From a bacterium (lineage in GTDB: Bacteria > Electryoneota > AABM5-125-24 > Hatepunaeales > Hatepunaeaceae), in NCBI GenBank assembly GCA_025774605.1, contig JALGVR010000010.1, positions 1 through 37,304 on the forward strand: 37,304 bases of DNA, given 5' to 3'. The first letter of the stretch is position 1. The number at the start of each line of letters is the position of its first letter. Position numbers and translations under genes: made by a program. This document shows positions 7,728 to 16,193 of this stretch, in pieces. A model generated the notes under the pieces. The model saw only the letters and a list, made by a program, of their open reading frames with translations, was not told the DNA's origin and did no database searches.

Positions 7728-9541
7728 AACAGGTCCTTCTCTCTTGCCCAGTTGCGGAATTCGTGCATGAGCAGGAAGATGGTCTCCGCGTCGTTGAGCT
7801 CGCCGTTCTGCCGTTGGATGTTGCGGGCGATATCGTCGACGGTCACCACGCCGCGGTCCTTGTAGCGGATCACCAGGTCATACAGTTCCGGATCATCCCC
7901 GGCTTCGGACAGCAGGTTGTCGATGTGGTCGGGATGGCGTCTGCCGGCGGGTGTCGTTTCGTAGCTGTAGATATAATTCAACAGTTCAGCCATCCGCATC
8001 TCGTAGGTATGTTCGGCGAGTATTCTGCGCCGCGCGCCTTCGGCGATGCTCCTTCTTTCGTCGGGGTTGGCGAGGTAATGGGAGATCAGCCCGCGCAGTT
8101 CACTCTCGTGCCTGAAGACCGTGATTTCCGCGCCTTCCGCGAACAGATCGGGCAGCAGACTGCGGTGATCAACGAGTTGAAAGCCTCCACAGGCGGCTAT
8201 CTCGAACGTGCGCGGGTTGACATAGTCACCGTCGGGATTGACGCCCTCGTGAAACTGCGATGAGTGCAGGTTCAGGTTTATCTTGGCTGCGTTGAAGACC
8301 TTGACCGTCTCCTCGGTGGAGAGACGCGCGCCGTCGCGCTGCAGTATCTGCCTGATGGATGAGCTGTTCTCCCAGTCGTTGCCCCAGAGTTTGAAATCGA
8401 GGTCGATCAAGCCTGAAAAGACATGCTGCCGGTTGCGGTAGCCGGCGCCGACATGCGACACGTCGCTGCCGAATCGGGCGAGTTCTTCGCTGGACAGCCG
8501 GAGTTTCCGGTGCACGTTTGGGTCAGCCGCCAGCGGCAGATATGTCGTCCGCTTGATGCCGCCGCGCTTCAACGCCGAGCTGAACGCCCCCTTCTGGATG
8601 GTGAAGAAATAGTCGTAGAGCGGCGCCCATTGCCGCCAGTAGGTGAACAACTGCCAGTCCTCGACGAACCAGAACGCGGTGGGGATCTTTCGCCTGCGCA
8701 GTTCAAGGGCGACGTCGACCGTCATCGGCGACTGCGCGGTCAGGAAGACCAGGTCGACGGCGCGGTCAAGCGCCCTGGCGGTGATCGATTCGGCCATCAG
8801 CGTCATCAGCAGCCCGGTCAGTTGGCTGCGGTGCAGTTTCGATGAGATACCGTCGATCCGCCGGCGCGCCGCATCGTAAATCTCGTTGTCAAGCGTCTCG
8901 ACGCGGTGACCGAGACGTTCGAAAGCAGAGGCGCAGTAGCGAGCCACGGGCAGTGAACCGCCGTATACGGGCGTGACCACGAGAATGCCAAGCCGGGCGG
9001 TGTCCAGGTTGCGGCGGGCGTTTATGGTGCGAATCAGCTCTTCGTAATAATCCGGATGCAGTCTTATCGAAGGATGGTGCTTGAGCAGCTTGACCCTCTT
9101 CCAGTCGCCGCCCGAGGCTCTTTCGATCGCTGCGGCGGCTTCGAGCGGCGAGCGGGCGATGACGAGTTCCGCCTCGGAGATGACCGAAAGATCGCTGGCT
9201 GACAACGCAAGCCCGACAATCGACAGATCCGGTTCAACCACCAGAACCCTGCCCGGAAACCTCCTGCACAGCGCCGCCGCGTGATACCCCAGCCCCAGTC
9301 CGCAGATGACGATAACGCTGTCGGAAGCCGCCCTGGTCAGCGCATTATCAGCCAGGCGCTCGGCCTCCCCAACCGGGTCGTAGGCGCTGTGAACCTGGAC
9401 GTTCCCGATCCTGAGCGTCGGATCGCCGCGTTTGGAGGGCGCGACCTCGAGCCCGGGATTTGAGGATGTTTCGTCTATCCGCCGGTACAGTTGGGGATAG
9501 GACGATCTGAACCACTTGTTGTCCGGTTGCCGGTTGTTCAT
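7724..9541 (-). CDS. Maf-N-like domain fused to CgeB-like glycosyltransferase
   Basis: The 605 residues appear to be two modules. Residues 35-180 resemble the N-terminal and nucleotide-binding part of Maf (motility accessory factor, DUF115) proteins: VHSAYDPVGEAERLAD, then VIVICGLGLGYHAAAL and VLVVEPDLSIVG. Maf proteins transfer nonulosonic acids to flagellin. Residues 185-540 are a CgeB-like GT-B enzyme with PTAFWFVEDWQLFTYW (287-302), YLPLAADP (334-341) and a C-terminal Glyco_trans_1_2 half (NPRTFEIAACGGFQLVDHRS). The Maf catalytic domain itself seems to be missing and replaced by the GT-B part. Four-base overlaps link it to both neighbours. The Maf-like N-terminus makes this the best single clue that the cluster acts on flagellin. 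Confidence 0.82.
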   Translation of the reverse strand: MNNRQPDNKWFRSSYPQLYRRIDETSSNPGLEVAPSKRGDPTLRIGNVQVHSAYDPVGEAERLADNALTRAASDSVIVICGLGLGYHAAALCRRFPGRVLVVEPDLSIVGLALSASDLSVISEAELVIARSPLEAAAAIERASGGDWKRVKLLKHHPSIRLHPDYYEELIRTINARRNLDTARLGILVVTPVYGGSLPVARYCASAFERLGHRVETLDNEIYDAARRRIDGISSKLHRSQLTGLLMTLMAESITARALDRAVDLVFLTAQSPMTVDVALELRRRKIPTAFWFVEDWQLFTYWRQWAPLYDYFFTIQKGAFSSALKRGGIKRTTYLPLAADPNVHRKLRLSSEELARFGSDVSHVGAGYRNRQHVFSGLIDLDFKLWGNDWENSSSIRQILQRDGARLSTEETVKVFNAAKINLNLHSSQFHEGVNPDGDYVNPRTFEIAACGGFQLVDHRSLLPDLFAEGAEITVFRHESELRGLISHYLANPDERRSIAEGARRRILAEHTYEMRMAELLNYIYSYETTPAGRRHPDHIDNLLSEAGDDPELYDLVIRYKDRGVVTVDDIARNIQRQNGELNDAETIFLLMHEFRNWAREKDLL

Positions 9542-10767
9542 GTTTGAGCGTATTTCAGATGTGATCTGACATGGACTGCGGTGATCCGGCGAGGTTCGAT
9601 TTCCCGCCAGGCCAGTCCTTCAACGGTTGTAAACGACTCGAATATCCGCACTTGTCTCCCGGAGTCATGGTTGTCGTCGGCGCCCATCATTTGCCGGGCG
9701 GTGCGGATAATTTCATCGGACGGGATGGAATCCCTGTATGCCGCAGGATTTGCCTCCATTTCACGTTCATGGCAGGGATAGTCCTGATCGTCGGGTGTTA
9801 TCACCACGTGGTTTGAGCCGTAGGGACCCGTCTCCCTGAAGTTCATCGAGCCGTAATAGATTCCCAGACACCTGGTTCCAGCCATTGCGGCCATGTGCAG
9901 TGGACCGGTATCCACGCCGACGACCAGCCCGCAGCAGCCCAGAACTCCGGCGAGGACGGCGGGATCGTCGGTCTGTCCGCACAACGAGGCGACTGGTTCG
10001 TGATCTCCGCGCACCGCGCCGACAACATCTTCGCCCGTCCTGGCTTCACTCGCTGAACCGATCAGGATCACCGGCGCTTCACGCGACAGTGCTGTTGTGA
10101 TGTTTATCAGGCGGTCCAACGGCAGCGAGCGGCACCTGAGTCCTGATCCAATGATTATGGCGACCGGAGCGTCAACGGACTTGACCCCGGCATTTCGGAT
10201 TATCCCGCCGCCCGTTTCAATTATATCCAGCGGCAGTTTGAGCGGCTGGTGGCATTCGAGCGGAGTATCATTATCAGCATATTCCGCCCATATATCCGAC
10301 AGGTGTTTCGTACCCTGTCGCAGACCGGTGTTGACCTCAAACAGCCGCCTGGTCTGGTTGTCCGACGGTCGACCGGCTTTTACATCCCGCCAGCGCGCAC
10401 CCAGATGACGCGCCGCCGGAATGGCTTCCGCCAGAGCGGCCGTCACCGGATGATAGTTCAGGTTGACAACTCTTCCGTGTGAGCCTCCGGTCAGCGTTCG
10501 TTTCAAACGAGCGGCGTTGCGCCAGGCTTCGCGCAGCCCGCCGGTTGTAAATTCTTTTAGACCCGCGTTTAACGAGAGCGGCAGCGTATTGCCTTTCCCA
10601 ACCATCAAATCGGCCAGCGGAGCCAGCCGGCTGTCGACGACCAGCGCGGTTTGACCCGATCCGGCGCTCTCTTTCAGGCGACTGATCAGAGGCCATGTCT
10701 GAGCCAGGTCACCCAGGCGGGCAAGCTGGACAACGACGGTGGCGTAGTTGTTGGTCACCGACGTCAA
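9538..10767 (-). CDS. GT9 (heptosyltransferase-like) glycosyltransferase
   Basis: This 409-residue protein has the GT9 layout: an N-terminal VVVQLARLGDLAQTWPLISR segment, a central VAIIIGSGLRCRSLPLDRL strand-loop and the GVDTGPLHMAAMAGTRCLG donor motif. Unlike its paralogue downstream it keeps only one Cys of the cysteine cluster (DYPCHERE). Its last 40 residues (VRIFESFTTVEGLAWREI) resemble the start of the longer extension in the GT9 protein encoded at 6018-7727. The two are therefore likely diverged paralogues, perhaps acting one after the other on the same glycan. It overlaps both neighbours by 4 bases (9538-9541 and 10764-10767). Confidence 0.88.
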   Translation of the reverse strand: MTSVTNNYATVVVQLARLGDLAQTWPLISRLKESAGSGQTALVVDSRLAPLADLMVGKGNTLPLSLNAGLKEFTTGGLREAWRNAARLKRTLTGGSHGRVVNLNYHPVTAALAEAIPAARHLGARWRDVKAGRPSDNQTRRLFEVNTGLRQGTKHLSDIWAEYADNDTPLECHQPLKLPLDIIETGGGIIRNAGVKSVDAPVAIIIGSGLRCRSLPLDRLINITTALSREAPVILIGSASEARTGEDVVGAVRGDHEPVASLCGQTDDPAVLAGVLGCCGLVVGVDTGPLHMAAMAGTRCLGIYYGSMNFRETGPYGSNHVVITPDDQDYPCHEREMEANPAAYRDSIPSDEIIRTARQMMGADDNHDSGRQVRIFESFTTVEGLAWREIEPRRITAVHVRSHLKYAQT

Positions 10768-12518
10768 GCCAGTGCCGGCTCCGCCGCTTCAACCGCGGTT
10801 TCGACCGATCGCTTGAGCTCCCGGTCCAGATCGGCCGCCCCTGGATATTCGGGGTGAATCTCAAGGACTTTATCCAGCACCATGCGGCTGACATTCAGGC
10901 GACCGAGCGCGTAGGCGACGCCGGCGCGCGCCAGCAGCATCGGGTGATCATCGGGATAATGTTCCAGGTAGCGCTTGAGCGCCTTGTCAGCCTCGTCAAG
11001 CTTGCCGCTTTCCGACAGGACCGGCAGGATCGTGGCAATCGCCCAGCCGTTATCCGGCTCGATCAGCAGCGATTCGCCGACCAGATCAGCGCCCTCCCTG
11101 CGGCGACCGAGACCCATGTATGCCAGCCCCTTGCCGAGTATGGCGCGGTTGTGATGGGGATGGACAGTCAGGGCGCGGTCGAACAATCTCACCGCTTCCC
11201 GGTACTCCTTCCTGGTCAGCGCCACGGTGCCTCGACCGGTCAGCGCGCGCAGTTGATGCGGGTCGGAGGCCAGGACCGCGTCATAGATTTCGGCGGCCTT
11301 GTCGATGTCACCCGATTTGTACGTGGCGTCGCCGAGGATCGAATGCGCTTCGTCTGCGCAACCGTTCGACCCCGCGGCCAGGTTCATCGCTTCGGCGGCA
11401 TAACTCTTGGCGCTGTCGTACTGTCTGCGCTTCAGACTGTTCTGCGCCAGCTTCATATAGACCTCGGCATCCGGTCGGCTGCGGGAAAGCCTGAGCAGGA
11501 ACTTGGCGGCTTCGTCGAGCTCGCCGCGCCGGTCGTTGATGTCGGCGAGATAACTCAGCGCCGTCGCGTTGTCGGGATCGGCCCGGTTGATCTTCTCGTA
11601 CTGTCTGAGTGCCTCGCCGATATTGCCCTCCTTGAGGGTTTCACGCGCCTTGTCCAATAGTTCGATCATGTTCACTCCCCGGGGAACGAATCGAACGGAT
11701 CCCCGTTTATTGTTGATTTTATACCCGTCCTCTCTCAAGTATCCGTCTATGTCGGACGTCAATTTGTGACGCCACAGCCTTGTCAGTCTGACGGCGTTGG
11801 CGTTCTCGTGGTCGTGTCTGCCCGCGGTCGCCTCGGCATAGTGCAGGACGACCGCCCGCGGCTCGTATACGACGCGCATTCCGGTTTCAGCGACCCGAAG
11901 ACAGAAGTCAACGTCCTCGAAGCCGTTGATGAAATTCTCGTCCAGACCACCGTGATTGTGATAGATGCCGCGCTTGATCAGCATGCACGCCGCCGTCACG
12001 ATTCGGAAATCGCGCCGCTTGTTGACAGCCGGGTGATCCTCCGGGAAGCCTTCATACAGGTGCTGAAGTTTAAGGTCCCTTGTTATCACCACTCCGGCAT
12101 GTTGTACCGTGCGATCCTGCGGGTAAAGCAGCTTGGCGCCGACTATCGCGATCCGCTCGTCTGATGCCGCCGTTTCGATCATGGCGTCCAGCCAGCCGCA
12201 ACCGGGGATGGTGTCGTTGTTCAGCAGCACCAGGAACCGCCCGGCAGCCTGTCTCGCGGCAAGGTTGTTGGCCCGGGCGAAGCCAAGGTTCGCGCCGGGC
12301 GAGATGACCGTCACCCTGCCCGCGAGCGATCTCAGGTAGACGGGTGTATCATCGGTTGAGCCGTTGTCGACGACAATGAGCTCACAGGTCGCCCGGATCG
12401 GATCCCGCAGCAGCGTATCGATACAGCCTTTCGTGTACCGCAGGTTGTTGTGCACCGGTATGATGATGCTGCAGTCGACGTTCGGCCGGGCGGCATCATG
12501 CGACTTGACAAGGGGCAT
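10764..12518 (-). CDS. GT2 glycosyltransferase with C-terminal TPR array
   Basis: Residues 13-235 are a GT-A, family 2 glycosyltransferase: CSIIIPVHNN, VVDNGSTDDT (49-58), the metal-binding LLNNDT region (98-103) and GFEDVDFCLRV (199-209) with the likely catalytic acidic residues. Residues 285-570 are about eight tetratricopeptide-type helical repeats (for example ALRQYEKINRADPDNATALS and AVRLFDRALTVHPHHNRAIL). TPRs usually bind protein, so this enzyme may dock directly on its polypeptide acceptor. GGAGGG lies 9 bases before the ATG, giving a secure start. It opens the sugar-transfer run, 20 bases after the flgL stop, and overlaps the next gene by 4 bases. Confidence 0.9.
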   Translation of the reverse strand: MPLVKSHDAARPNVDCSIIIPVHNNLRYTKGCIDTLLRDPIRATCELIVVDNGSTDDTPVYLRSLAGRVTVISPGANLGFARANNLAARQAAGRFLVLLNNDTIPGCGWLDAMIETAASDERIAIVGAKLLYPQDRTVQHAGVVITRDLKLQHLYEGFPEDHPAVNKRRDFRIVTAACMLIKRGIYHNHGGLDENFINGFEDVDFCLRVAETGMRVVYEPRAVVLHYAEATAGRHDHENANAVRLTRLWRHKLTSDIDGYLREDGYKINNKRGSVRFVPRGVNMIELLDKARETLKEGNIGEALRQYEKINRADPDNATALSYLADINDRRGELDEAAKFLLRLSRSRPDAEVYMKLAQNSLKRRQYDSAKSYAAEAMNLAAGSNGCADEAHSILGDATYKSGDIDKAAEIYDAVLASDPHQLRALTGRGTVALTRKEYREAVRLFDRALTVHPHHNRAILGKGLAYMGLGRRREGADLVGESLLIEPDNGWAIATILPVLSESGKLDEADKALKRYLEHYPDDHPMLLARAGVAYALGRLNVSRMVLDKVLEIHPEYPGAADLDRELKRSVETAVEAAEPALA

Positions 12519-12538
12519 CCGTGTCCCTCCAGGTTGAT

Positions 12539-13456
12539 TTACAGATATACAAAGTTCACCAGGCTTGGCTGGATGGACTTGGCTGACATCCTCAGCGCCA
12601 TCTCGTATGAAATCATATCCTCGTTCAATTTCGTCATCGCCTGCGCGATGTCAATATCGCCCAGTCGGCTGATTCTGTCGGTCACCGAAACAGCCTGATT
12701 TTCCAAGCTGTCCAGCATTGAATTGGCGGTATTGATTCGTGCTCCGACCATGGCGGTAACGCCGTTTAGGTTGTCCAGCGCCTCGTCCAGGCGCGGGAGG
12801 ACATCTCCAATCGCCTGCCCGTCGTCATCGGCAAGCGCCTGCCGCAGGTCGAAAAGGACAGCGAAGAGGTTTTCCCCGTCACCGAAATCGAATGTGTCGT
12901 CCGCCGTCAGTGTAACTTCCGCCCTTTCACCCTCGCCGTAGATCAGCTCCACCGGAGACTGCTGCTCCTGATAGCGGGGTACAACCTGTTCCAGCCAGCC
13001 GTTCTCGCCATCAATCGGCTGATAGGGAGACACCCGGGTTTCGTTGCCGCCGAAGATGTAATGATTGCCGGACTTGCGGTTGGCGATCGAGGCCAGCTCG
13101 CGCAGCAATCCGTCGACCTGTTCCGCGATGGCTTGCCGTCCCTGGGCGCTGGTAACATCGTTGGCGCCCTGGACCGCCAGTCCCCTGGTCCGTATGGTAA
13201 TATCCCTGATCTCTGCGAGCGCGTTTTCGGTCATGCCCAGATGCGACAAGCCGCTTGTGATATTGCGCTTGTACTGTTCTATCCGGTTCATCCGGCTCTG
13301 CTGACTCAGGATTTCACCGGCGGCGGCGGGATCGTCGGAGGGTTTCCTGACCCGCCTGCCGGTCGACACCCGCCCCTGGCTCTCGGCAATCTGTCTCATG
13401 CGGCTCTCCACGTTCGCGATGACCTGTTCAACCAGGCTGTGATGGGTTATTCGCAA
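12539..13456 (-). CDS. flgL: Hook-filament junction protein FlgL (HAP3)
   Basis: FlgL joins the hook-associated FlgK ring to the filament. The 305 residues show the flagellin-like D0 N-terminus (MRITHHSLVEQVIANVESRM, then VSTGRRVRKPSDDPAAAGEI) and C-terminal helix (LGDIDIAQAMTKLNEDMISY), with a modest central domain. The start is a TTG at 13454-13456, chosen because AAGGAG lies 8 bases before it and because it gives the canonical MRIT start of the family. The 86-base gap to flgK contains GCGGATAA, like a sigma-28 -10 element, but no matching -35, so I do not call a promoter. Confidence 0.95.
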   Translation of the reverse strand: MRITHHSLVEQVIANVESRMRQIAESQGRVSTGRRVRKPSDDPAAAGEILSQQSRMNRIEQYKRNITSGLSHLGMTENALAEIRDITIRTRGLAVQGANDVTSAQGRQAIAEQVDGLLRELASIANRKSGNHYIFGGNETRVSPYQPIDGENGWLEQVVPRYQEQQSPVELIYGEGERAEVTLTADDTFDFGDGENLFAVLFDLRQALADDDGQAIGDVLPRLDEALDNLNGVTAMVGARINTANSMLDSLENQAVSVTDRISRLGDIDIAQAMTKLNEDMISYEMALRMSAKSIQPSLVNFVYL

Positions 13457-13542
13457 TTCACTGACTCCTTGAACAGTCGGACTTTATCCGCTTCATTAAT
13501 CGATCTCCCTGTCCACACTCAAGCCTTTGACAGGCTCCGATG

Positions 13543-14910
13543 TTATCCGACCATCGCCAATATCTGTTCCAGCATTGTATCCACCATGCCGACCAGCTTG
13601 GCGGAGGCGTTGAAGGCAAGTTGATACTGGATGAGCTGAGCCATCTCCTCGTCCAGCGACACGCCGCTCACCGATTCCCGCCAGATGACGGACTGGTCGA
13701 GAGCCGCGTCGGCGCCTTCAGCCATGATCCCCGCCTGCGCGACCGTCGCGCCGAACCAGCTGTTGATGCTGCTTAGAGCCTGACCGATGGTCTCGGTTCC
13801 GTCATTCAGTACGGCGTTGTGTTCAAGCTCGGCGATGGTCAGGGCGAGCCGGTTGTCGCCGGGATTGCCGTCCGTCGAGGCGGCGATCCGTGCCGCATCC
13901 TCTTCGATCCGGCGATCAAGCGCGATGTCGCCGATGCCTGTTGTTTCCGGGTCGAAGAACTGGACGCCGGTCGATCCGTTCAGACCGTATCCGTTCGTAT
14001 GGACTGCGTTGATCCCGCCCGCAAGCGTCGTCGCGAGTCGATCGAGCCTGCCGTGCAGCTCCGCTATCTCACCGACCCGGACGTCGAACAGCGCGCCTAT
14101 TTCGCCGCCGCGGACTTCGATCCCGCGCGGGGCGGCGTCGGTGATAACCAGCCGGACGGCTCCATCGCCGACCGGTTCTGTGCCGAGGATCTGAACCTTG
14201 TCGTCCATCACCAGCGAGGCGCCGTCGAGGAAAACGGACACAACCCCGTTGTCCGCCACGCGGTAGTCGGTGTCCGCCAGGATCGCGAGTTGATCCAGCA
14301 GCAGGCTGCGGCGGTCGATCAGTTCAGGGGCGTTGCCGTCGGCAACCGCCAGGTCCCGGTTGAGCGAGGCGAGCTCTCTGGTGATGCTGTTTATTTCGGA
14401 AACCTTGACGGTTATCTCGTCGTTGATGTCGTCGATCCGCTGATTCAAGCGCCTGTCCATGTTGTTGAAGATGTTGACCAGGCGAGCCGCCGACTCGCGC
14501 AGGGCATAGCGGCTGGACATCGAGCCCGGGTCGTTGGCGAGGTCATGCCAGCCGTTCCAGAACTGGTCGAGGGCGTTCGACAGACCGGCGTCGTTTATTT
14601 CCCCCAGTATCTCCTCGACCATCTGTAACTGCTGTTGACCGGTCTGGTAGCGACCGGCTTCCCCCATGGCGGCGCGCACCTGCCGGTCGATGAACCGGTC
14701 GCGCTCACCCCTTACACCGAGCAGATCGACACCGCCGCCGAAGGCTCCCAGCATCGTGTGCAAACCGGGCGATGGTCGAAGATCAACACTCTTCCTCGCG
14801 TAACCGGGGGTGTTGACATTGGCGACGTTGTCGGCGCTGGTTCCCATCGCGCCCTGGTGCGCCAGGAGGGCCCGCTTCGCCAGCGACAATGTCGAATTTA
14901 TCGTCGGCAT
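13543..14910 (-). CDS. flgK: Hook-associated protein FlgK (HAP1)
   Basis: FlgK is the first junction protein between hook and filament. The 455-residue product has the rod/hook N-terminal signature (AHQGAMGTSADNVANVNTPG then YARK), a coiled-coil D1 (EILGEINDAGLSNALDQFWN) and a C-terminal D0 helix (LDEEMAQLIQYQLAFNASAK). This is near the usual minimum size for FlgK. It starts 3 bases after the flgN stop and is followed by flgL, the standard order. Confidence 0.96.
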   Translation of the reverse strand: MPTINSTLSLAKRALLAHQGAMGTSADNVANVNTPGYARKSVDLRPSPGLHTMLGAFGGGVDLLGVRGERDRFIDRQVRAAMGEAGRYQTGQQQLQMVEEILGEINDAGLSNALDQFWNGWHDLANDPGSMSSRYALRESAARLVNIFNNMDRRLNQRIDDINDEITVKVSEINSITRELASLNRDLAVADGNAPELIDRRSLLLDQLAILADTDYRVADNGVVSVFLDGASLVMDDKVQILGTEPVGDGAVRLVITDAAPRGIEVRGGEIGALFDVRVGEIAELHGRLDRLATTLAGGINAVHTNGYGLNGSTGVQFFDPETTGIGDIALDRRIEEDAARIAASTDGNPGDNRLALTIAELEHNAVLNDGTETIGQALSSINSWFGATVAQAGIMAEGADAALDQSVIWRESVSGVSLDEEMAQLIQYQLAFNASAKLVGMVDTMLEQILAMVG

Positions 14911-14913
14911 GTC

Positions 14914-15414
14914 TTACAGAACCTTGTCGATCAGCAGGTTGCCCAACTCATTGAGCTTCCGGCTGCCGTCGGGCAGATAGATGACGTTCAGGTTGTTGTC
15001 ATCTATGAACCAGTTGATGTTCTTCTGGATGAGGGATAGTGACCGCTTGATCAGGTACTGGTTGATCCGGTTTGCCTTCTTTATCTTTTCAATAAGGTTG
15101 GTCAGCGTCCTCTTCAGATTCCGCAGTTCGTCGGACGATCTGCCCAGGTTCATCTCTATCAGGCGGGTGAGTGTCAGCTCGTCGTGTGCGGCGTCGGCGC
15201 TGTTGGCGATCGATTTGATGATCTCCACGCGACCTCGTTCGATATCGCGGATGGCAAGGATGAGCTTCTCCTCTTCGAGCACCGTCTGATCGAATTCATC
15301 GATCTTATTGGCGATGATATATTCCTTCTGCCGAGAGAGACAGTCGAGGAAGATGCTGAGGATCTCCTCCTCCTTTTTAATCAGAACGATCAGTTGATCG
15401 ATCAGGTCGGTCAT
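14914..15414 (-). CDS. flgN: Flagellar chaperone FlgN
   Basis: FlgN is a cytosolic chaperone for FlgK and FlgL. This 166-residue all-helical protein matches the family in length and pattern: an N-terminal helix rich in acidic residues (IVLIKKEEEILSIFLDCLSR), a middle DQTVLEEEKLILAIRDIER region and a C-terminal helix (NRINQYLIKRSLSLIQKNIN) followed by a short tail. AGGAG lies 7 bases before the ATG. It sits directly upstream of flgK, as in many genomes. Confidence 0.85.
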   Translation of the reverse strand: MTDLIDQLIVLIKKEEEILSIFLDCLSRQKEYIIANKIDEFDQTVLEEEKLILAIRDIERGRVEIIKSIANSADAAHDELTLTRLIEMNLGRSSDELRNLKRTLTNLIEKIKKANRINQYLIKRSLSLIQKNINWFIDDNNLNVIYLPDGSRKLNELGNLLIDKVL

Positions 15415-15450
15415 CGTTAACTCCTGTAGTCATAACCCTGCTCCAGCGTT

Positions 15451-16185
15451 TTACCGGTTTACTTGATCGTTGTACATGTCAAGCACCCGCCGGATGTAAC
15501 TCCGTGTTTCAGGAAACGGCGGGACGCCGTCATGCTCCTCGACAGCAGCAGGTCCCGCGTTGTATGCCGCCAGCGCCAGCTCGATATTGTTGTCGTAGGT
15601 GTCGAGCAGGTCTCTCAGATACCTGGTGCCGCCGAAGACATTCTGAACCGGGTCAAAGGGATCGGTTACGCCCAGATCGCGGGCGGTTTCGTCCATGAGC
15701 TGCATCAATCCCTTGGCGTTGCGACGGGAAACCGAGCCCGGGTCGCCGTTCGATTCGCAGATAACCACCGAGCGAATCAGCGCCGGATCAACGTCATAAC
15801 GCTTCGCCGCATCTTCGATCACGGCCTGTAGCTCTTCCGGGTGAAGTCTGGATTTTCCGCGCTCGATTCCACCGCCCTCCGCCCCGGTCGGCTCATCGTG
15901 GTCGAGGCTGCGCATCAGCGCCTCCGAGATGCCCAGCGGACCGCTGCGGGCGAAAGAGCGGGACATCTCCCAGTCGAACATCTCGATAAAGGGATTTTCG
16001 GTTTTTTTGATGATTCCCTCGGTCTCCCCGATACTTTCGTTGGTCTTGCGCATCTCCTTCAGCATGCGGGCGATCAGCATCGCTTCGAAGTCGTTGCATG
16101 CCGCCTTCAGCCTCTGCCGGTCGATCCTTCGTCTCGCGTCGCCGTCGATCAGCGCCGCCGGTTGAGTGTGTTGAATGCTCTTCAT
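15451..16185 (-). CDS. flgJ: FlgJ rod-binding domain fused to SLT lytic transglycosylase
   Basis: Residues 25-95 are the FlgJ rod-cap domain (ACNDFEAMLIARMLKEMRKT). Residues 118-240 are a lytic transglycosylase SLT domain with the catalytic Glu at 144 in the ES motif (VVICESNGDPGSVSRRNAKG, then LMQLM) and the conserved AAYNAGP (206-212). The protein would cap the growing rod and open the peptidoglycan for it. In Salmonella FlgJ the second domain is a glucosaminidase; SLT-type fusions occur in other phyla. No signal peptide is visible, consistent with export by the flagellar apparatus. It starts 8 bases after the flgI stop. Confidence 0.92.
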   Translation of the reverse strand: MKSIQHTQPAALIDGDARRRIDRQRLKAACNDFEAMLIARMLKEMRKTNESIGETEGIIKKTENPFIEMFDWEMSRSFARSGPLGISEALMRSLDHDEPTGAEGGGIERGKSRLHPEELQAVIEDAAKRYDVDPALIRSVVICESNGDPGSVSRRNAKGLMQLMDETARDLGVTDPFDPVQNVFGGTRYLRDLLDTYDNNIELALAAYNAGPAAVEEHDGVPPFPETRSYIRRVLDMYNDQVNR

Positions 16186-16193
16186 ACGATTGC

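Noticed and set aside
13457-13542. A sigma-28-like GCGGATAA between flgK and flgL.
   Set aside because: No TAAA-type -35 at the right distance, and the genes are in one operon.
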